NCBI GenBank assembly: GCA_029204225.1
Contig: MU832143.1
Span: forward strand, 21,023 to 85,022
Length of the DNA stretch: 64,000 nucleotides
DNA from: Diphasiastrum complanatum
Taxonomy: Eukaryota > Streptophyta > Lycopodiopsida > Lycopodiales > Lycopodiaceae
Direction of reading: 5' to 3'
Under the pieces are notes generated by a model. That model had not been told where the DNA came from and did not search any database. It was given only the letters and a program-made list of their open reading frames with translations. Of the stretch, positions 58,330 through 64,000 are shown in pieces (the first letter of the stretch is position 1; each line of letters starts with the position of its first letter). Both the position numbers and the translations under genes were made by a program.

Positions 58330-59300
58330 GTACTTATAGCCATCAAGAGAATGAAGTCCCATAAAGCAAGAGATATGAAGACCTTGAATCTGAACTCCTA
58401 ACCCATGCTTCCGACCTCCTTGCTCCCACACTAGCCACTCTCCTCAATTCCGCCGTTGTCTCTGGTTTCCCCTCATCCTGGTGCACCAACATCATCCACC
58501 CTATTCATAAAAATGGTGATCCCATGATCCCTGGTAATTACCGCACTATCATGATCGGACATGTTCTCACGAAGCTCTATGGTACCATACTCTCCAGTCA
58601 GTGAGTTCAGAGGGGGAAGCTCGGAGATTACATGCATTGGGGCAGGCAGGTTTCCGATCTCATTATTCTACCACTGACCATATTTTTACACTTCGAGCCT
58701 TGATCGAGGAAGCTAAGTACAGGAAAGAGAGGGTTTACTGCTGTTTGTAGATTTCAGGAAGGCCTTCGATTTTGTACCACGCTCCCTGCTCATTCAGAGA
58801 CTTCGTGACCTTGGTTTCTCCACAAATATTGTTTTAGCAGTGATGGCTCTTTATGAGAAGGTCTTGGGATGTTTCCGACATAGCAGTGGCTTATCTGATC
58901 ACATTTGGAGCACCATTGGGGTGAAAACAGGGGTGCTCTCTTTCACCGGTTCTCTTTGGATTGTATATTGATGAGTTAGAGCGAGTCATCTCACAGTGTG
59001 GCGGGGGTGGCTGTAGACTTGGCGCCATTCTGATTGCTATTCTCCTTTATGCAGATGATGTAGTACTAGTATCCCCGACCAGAGAGGGTTTGCAGAGGCA
59101 GCTGGATTGTTTACAGGGATTTGTACCAGATGGGGGTTGGGGGTGAACACTGCGAAGACCAAGGTTATGGTCTTCAACACTTCTCGAGCCTTCATGCAGC
59201 GCCAGGAGCTCATCTTAGATGGACAGGCCTTAGAGGTAGTTTCCTCCTACCTATTTGGGGATACTCTTCTCTGGTCCTACCTTCAGCATGCGGCAAGCTG
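58330..59300 (+). pseudogene. LINE-15 reverse transcriptase, heavily frameshifted
   Basis: GNYRTIMIGHVLTKLYGTIL, then in other frames FDFVPR, STIGV and LFGLYIDELERVISQ, then LLYADDVVLVSPTREGLQRQ. Lesions are mainly one-base indels in short homopolymers (for example GTGAAAACAGGGGTGC where other copies have AAGCAGGGATGC). The DNA is otherwise close to LINE-4 and LINE-14. Catalytic ADD codons are kept. Confidence 0.85.
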
Positions 59301-60113
59301 CCACCACCCGACTTGGTAAGGGGCTCATCCGAGATGTTCGCAGTAAGTGTAGACTCTTTGATACTATTGTCACCCCCAGCCTTATTGCAGCAGAGACATG
59401 GTGCACCGGCCTCCCTTCATCACACTGGGCCAGCATTTCACGATTGCAGACCACCATGTTAGCCCGTATGATTCGGGCGAAGCCCTCGGTTCCACATGAG
59501 ATCCTTCTTGCAGAGTTTGCCATTCCACCCATTCAGATATATGCCGCGTTCCAGCTTATCACATACATTCAGAGAATCCAGGCTCTGCCCGATGAGGATC
59601 GAGATATACATAGACAGCACTGGTCTCCTCACACTTTCTTCATGACCAGGGCTATCGACTATCGTGGTTCTCTCAGGCATCCCATTTCCTCCTTGAGTCA
59701 TTTGGTATCTCCATTACAGAGCTCCCCTCAGGTACTCATCAGTATATCAGGCGCATCTTATATCGGGCATATCTCGACCGCACTTGGGGGCGACAGCTTG
59801 GGGTGAAACCGGCTACTACTGGACTCATTTTATTGAGCTTGACATAGCAGGGGTCCCGGTCTTACCGCATTATTTGGACTCGAGACTATCACATTGCCTC
59901 AGATTTACATTGGGACAGCTCCGTGTATCATCACATCAGTTGGCTATTGAGACTGGTAGATTCCAGGGTACCCCGAGAGAGGAGCGGATTTGCCAGTTAT
60001 GCTCTTTAGAGGAGGTGGAGTCAGAGGAGCACTTTATCTTTAGGTGCCCGGTATATTACGAGATCAGAGGGAGATACCATTGTTTGTTCCGAGACACACC
60101 TGTCACCTTATGA
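59255..60113 (+). pseudogene. LINE-15 post-RT region and zinc-finger-like end
   Basis: GILFSGPTFSMRQAATTRLG, LQTTMLARMIRAKPSVPHEI and a second open run with VPVLPHYLDSRLSHCLRFTL, then EERICQLCSLEEVESEEHFI and FRCPVYYEIRGRYH. The C-x2-C...H-x4-C set resembles the zf-RVT end of plant LINEs. A stop at 60113 separates it from the C-terminal tail. Confidence 0.85.
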
Positions 60114-60152
60114 TCGCTCATAGCTTATGAGGATTCCCGATGCGCGGCACTC

Positions 60153-60500
60153 ATGATACGAGAGATGTTTATACTACGACAGGATTTGTATCAGACAGCC
60201 CAGCCGAGTCAGGTTTCTCAGCCTCAGATCACTTCTTTCTTCTCCAGGAGGAGAGGACATTTTGATGACGGTGACGATGATGATGATGACCTACTTGCCC
60301 ACATAGACCAAAGACAGCGTCCCACACATACCCATGTTGCAGCACGAGCTACTCGACCTATCACGAGGAGACCTCTTCATCCTCTCAGACGACGTCAGAG
60401 ACCACCAGTGGCCCTTCATGCCACAGGCCATATTACATCCTTCTATATCATCAGCACCAGCAGGACAGGACTAGATGATAACCTCATATCTCACTCATGA
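60153..60500 (+). pseudogene. LINE-15 ORF2 C-terminal tail with PIP-like box
   Basis: It continues the same frame after one stop: MIREMFILRQDLYQTAQPSQ, then QPQITSFF (60219-60242), SRRRGH, an acidic run FDDGDDDDDDL, an Arg-rich part, and GHITSFYIIS near the end. Q-x-x-I-T-S-F-F fits the PCNA-interacting peptide consensus exactly. The tail is shared with LINE-1, LINE-8 (as QLLLTGFF) and LINE-11. The function is inferred from the motif. Confidence 0.7.
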
Positions 60501-60712
60501 CTGTTAGCAGTATACATGCTCCCACATGTTTCTAATAGCATCACATCTATTTCAGTTTATAGCTTTAGCTCTAGATTGCTACTTTGTTACTGTTTTGGAG
60601 ACGTTTCATACGCTCCTATGGTTACCACATACTTGACATGTACATTTACTAGTCTTATATGCCTTTTGGCATGGAAAAGACATTAATAAAGCTTTCTTTC
60701 TTTCTCTCTCTC

Positions 60713-61764
60713 CGCCCTAATCCCGACCTCCATTGGGCCTCACCATTCACGCCCTGCTGCCGCAGACAGCCGTGACAACAACGTGCACCTGAGAGAGAGG
60801 AAAAGAGAGAGAGCAGGGCAGCTATGGAGGGAGGAGGTGCCGCGACCCATGTGCCCACAACCACACTATTCAGCCGGCCCACAACACTGCCTCACCAATG
60901 CTCGAGACTGCGAGCAAGACAACAAAAAAATTTGGATTCTTTTGCCTCCATTTGCAGGTTGTTTGCTTCTATAGGTTCAAGGATCATCCCGCAAGTTTCA
61001 ACAAGCAACCATAACTGAGGAACCTCCCCACAGCTTCTTGGTTTACTTCCAGTAGAATCCTCTATTCATAATGCACATGCTTCACTTCAAAGCTTTTTGT
61101 AGAATAGAGATGGTAGAGAACCCACAAACCCTTAAAAAACAGCATGCGGTACGTTTTCAAGCACTCCATACCGCTACTTAGCATTCTTGGTTTGATTAGC
61201 CCAAATCACAAAGCCACTCAACAATATAGAGTAAAAATTAAGAATAATCCTGTAACAGGCAGCATATATCGACTAATAGTCGCCTGCAACCAATTTTCTA
61301 TCTTTCCAGCATAGATTCAGGTTTCAATTCCTTACTACCTTAAATCACAACTAGCATGCATTCAGCTTTACCGAAATGGTTATGAAAGTAGGGAGGAAAT
61401 CAGTGCATGTCGGAACAAGAATTCTCTTTCAATTCCACAACACACACAATCACTAAATTGGTTTAGGACAAGCTTCAATCTGACATTCCACACCGAAAAG
61501 AAGGATTCCGAAGCAGCATGCAACCCTCAATTCAGCTCACCAAAAATCCAGCAACCCGAAAAACAGAAAATTCATCACTTCATGCACACAATTGGAAAAG
61601 CCAAAATCGAACGAACAATCATGGGATCTTTCCAGACCGGTTTCAACCAGAAAAAGGTAGGACACCTATTTGGAAGACCATCGATTTACCGAAACTCGCT
61701 GGATTGTTGTCGACTCGATTCCACCACAAACCGGTCCACACCAAGCCGCTCACACGACCCGATT
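60713..61764 (-). other. Probable Ty3 leader sequence, no gene
   Basis: It lies between the LINE-15 tail and a minus-strand primer-site-like word. Short open stretches in both strands show no domain. It may be the untranslated leader of the element whose LTR is at 61779-62293. Confidence 0.4.
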
Positions 61765-61778
61765 GGCAGCTCTGATAT
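61765..61778 (-). other. Degenerate primer binding site
   Basis: The minus strand reads TATATCAGAGC next to the LTR end, two changes from TGGTATCAGAGC. Confidence 0.5.
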
Positions 61779-62293
61779 AGTAAAACGTCTCCCAAGACTC
61801 CAAGTCTGGGTAGAGCTCCAAGAACACGAAGGAGAAGTGCAGTAGACTAAACCAACCCAACCAATCCTAGATCTCCATTGATCTAGCCCTCGAGCACTAG
61901 GGAGTTCGGAAAATCAACTATGATAGGAAGCGCTTACCAATCCAACAGCATAATGGCCGCAGACTCTCAATGATCCTCATGGACACGGGTGATGGTATAT
62001 AAAGAGTGTAGAACCCACCTTGTCTACCTATGCACTGAATCCCATGTAAGCATACTATCAATCCATGTCAAACTCCCACGCATGTCCACTTCATGTAGGT
62101 ACCTCTAACCCATAATAGCCAAGACCCATGCAAAAGCACAGTGCATGTACATCCTATCCCATACTAGGATGCAACACACATGCTAATACTGCATGCGGGT
62201 GTGACCACATGGTCCTACTCGACTACTATCCAGGCTTAGTCCCTATGTCCAAGGCAACTCCTAATGGTCCAAACCCCCATTAGGGCCATGACA
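61779..62293 (-). mobile_element. Ty3-type LTR
   Basis: On the minus strand it starts TGTCATGGCCC at 62293 and ends beside a primer-like site at about 61779 (515 bp). It shares TTGGTTGGGTTGG and nearby words with the solo LTR at 49191-49687. A protease fragment lies directly against its 5' edge. Confidence 0.65.
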
Positions 62294-62602
62294 CTTTGAC
62301 ATCCCAAATTTTTGTGTCCGCCCTGAGGCTAGATGGACCACATAATGGTGATCACTGGCCGTGGTGGGCACCCGAAGCTTTTGCACAAGCCGAGCATTTA
62401 AAAAGTTGTGAGTACTTCTCGAATCAAACAGTACATTTATGTCTTTCCTTAAAATATTGCCTCTAACACAAAACAATTGATTAGGCTTGAAAGAAAGTAT
62501 ACTGAAACTACTAGTACAATCACAACCATTTAACAAATCGACTTGCAATTTACCTGCCAGCTTTACAAAGATGCTCAAAAGTCTCCTAAAAGGAGCTTTC
62601 AA
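62294..62602 (-). pseudogene. Ty3 protease fragment abutting the LTR
   Basis: The minus strand reads RGNILRKDINVLFDSRSTHN then FLNARLVQKLRVPT and VVHLASGRTQKFG. It is a retroviral-type aspartic protease in which the active-site D-S-G is D-S-R. The frame continues into the LTR and ends at 62261. RT, integrase and the rest of pol are absent between protease and LTR. Confidence 0.75.
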
Positions 62603-63069
62603 AGAAGAAGAAATAGTATTTGTTAAATGTCGATTCTTATTCTATCTACACTATTTAAGGACCCTCACGAAATTTAAGGTCCCCTTAGGCTATTCAATTC
62701 CTGAAATTAGGCCCCATGGTCTCATTATTGAACAATTATGAACAAAGACCCAAGTGGTCCAACAACATGATCCTAAGTAATAGTTATCAATGTTTGCCAA
62801 CCATATGAATATTGTCAAACAACATCCCGATGTTCTGATATAATGTCTTGAATTTCTCCCTTCAATGTATATATACTTTCAAAGCATCGCTTTTTAAAGC
62901 ATCTACAAAAGGACATATTTATATTTATCCTTGTTTTCATGGTATTAAGCTGATAAATATCTACCTTCACAACATGGCTCTCCATTTCTTTAGTATTTCT
63001 CAGTTGAAATGTGAACTTATATTATCGTAGCTTATTCAGCAGTCTTATGCATGTTGTTGATCTATATAG

Positions 63070-63180
63070 GTATCGTGCCTGAGTGTCTGTTAACTGACGG
63101 CTACTACAACTACAAGATGGATATGTGGGGTGTGGGCTGTGTTTTTTTTGAGATAGTCAGTTTGTTCCCTTTGTTTCCAG
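63070..63180 (+). pseudogene. MOK: MOK/LF4-type kinase, exon 6, with a 2-base deletion
   Basis: It runs from acceptor CTATATAG to donor CCAG|GTCTGG. It completes Trp and reads YR, then loses frame. GCCTGAG stands where Ala-Pro-Glu needs two more bases (GCNCCNGAG), giving an immediate TGA. After that the correct frame is ECLLTDGYYNYKMDMWGVGC then VFFEIVSLFPLFPG, the APE-to-helix-F region with the helix-F Asp. All other exons are intact, so this is either a true null lesion or a base-calling error in a C run. Remaining kinase exons lie beyond the window. Confidence 0.85.
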
Positions 63181-64000
63181 GTCTGGCATGATAACTATGC
63201 TACAGTTCTTGAAGGCTTTATATAGCAGTGATGTGCATTAACTTGTACCTGCATCTATGGATCCTAAAACTATGTTGTTTAGAAGCTGTAACTTTATAAT
63301 CTGGTACTGATAATATGCCATCTTATCGAGCATAGCAATCAATTTATGTAAGTTCCGATCTTGTTTTTCCTACAATATAATTGGTTGAAACTATCATGAA
63401 TCCTCATTGTTAACAACTTCATCCACAGCTTTAAAAAGCTCTATATTTTCCATGCTAGCTCCTCTTATGAATTCAAATTTGTATATGCTAGTGATTAATA
63501 TGTTAGCTTAATCCGTTATTAGGCCTTGTGTCATCATTTTTGAGATGTTACATGTTTATTTTACCTACATTGCCGAACTTTTGGGATATCATATTCCTTT
63601 TGTACAATTATATTTCAAAGTGCAGTTGGGATCATAGGTCTGTTGTGTTTCCTCTATTTTCCTCTCAAACAAGCGTTTTTTGAGATGTCAGATCTTTTTG
63701 TGTTATTTAATTCATTGAGATCGTGCATGCATACTTCCTGAAGCTTACTATTTGTCTGAATACTAGTTATTCGTCTCATTTTTAAGTGAGATTTTCTAGT
63801 ATTCTGGCCCTTATGTTAGTATTTGGGTCCGCACTTATATTTTTCACTTACACACTATGGTTTCAGTTTATAATCCCATCATTTATACATTAACATTTGC
63901 TATTTGAGCCCTAAAGTAGACTGCTCTATTCAAACAGTATTCTGGATGTATTACTGAAAATGAATAGAACCGTGTTTCTGATTTGGCATTCACGTGGAAG
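63181..64000 (+). other. Kinase intron 6, start
   Basis: AT-rich sequence with stops in all frames. No exon continuing from FPLFPG (next expected segment: a helix with VNELDQISKI-like residues) was found before the window ends. Confidence 0.6.

Larger units (their letters stand above)
55098..60712 (+). mobile_element. LINE-15: only full-length LINE in the window (~5.6 kb)
   Basis: In order: a C/T-rich 5' region, ORF1 from ATG 55474, the ORF2 endonuclease, RT, the zinc-finger-like end, a PIP-like box and acidic tail, stop at 60498, then a 3' UTR. The end is ATGCCTTTTGGCAT (60659-60672), AAAAGACATTAATAAAGC, (CTTT)n and a short CT run. All domains are recognisable but frames change about ten times, mostly by single-base indels. 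It serves as reference for the fragments above. Confidence 0.9.
36672..63069 (+). other. Kinase intron 5, 26.4 kb of nested transposons
   Basis: It runs from donor GTAAGA to acceptor CTATATAG. From about 37.1 to 60.7 kb it is nearly all LINE copies plus Ty3 fragments. 36672-37114 and 62603-63069 show no feature beyond ordinary AT-rich intron sequence. Confidence 0.8.

Overview
This window looks like nuclear DNA of a large-genome seed-free land plant. It has plant-type copia and Ty3 elements with tRNA-Met-like primer sites, GT/AG introns of up to 26 kb, and very abundant CT/GA microsatellites. The only host gene I can support is a six-exon part of a MOK/LF4-type protein kinase, a family linked to cilia and flagella. 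A homosporous fern with motile sperm (Ceratopteris-like) fits best; the species is an inference.

Layout: 1-19 kb is intergenic. It holds two minus-strand copia elements (gag, primer site and LTR at 1-2604; a deleted relative at 14.2-16.0 kb), a third copia remnant (3.6-6.4 kb), a Ty3 RNase H/integrase relic (17.2-17.7 kb) and several tandem repeats. Kinase exon 1 lies at about 19.1 kb. Intron 1 (15.5 kb) contains LINE pieces, a chimeric Ty3 chromovirus (24.4-28.0 kb) and an almost complete copia element (28.67-33.96 kb). Exons 2-5 are clustered at 34.76-36.67 kb. Intron 5 (26.4 kb) is almost entirely non-LTR retrotransposons (LINEs) with a few LTR fragments. Exon 6 is at 63.07 kb and the gene runs out of the window.

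The notable system is the LINE population. Copies end in a short hairpin, a shared TTAATAAAG box and a (CTTT)n/(CT)n tail instead of poly(A). New copies repeatedly begin exactly at the CT tail of the previous copy, in the same orientation, giving head-to-tail arrays. The hairpin keeps its pairing while its bases differ between subfamilies. ORF2 ends in a C-terminal PCNA-binding-like box (Q-x-x-I/L-x-x-F-F) followed by an acidic stretch, also shared by diverged subfamilies. Together these suggest a plant LINE lineage that inserts at CT microsatellites. ORF1-only and very short derivatives carrying the same 3' end are also present.

Nearly all transposon frames are broken. Exon 6 of the kinase lacks two bases in its APE motif, so either the gene is damaged or the assembly has small indel errors.
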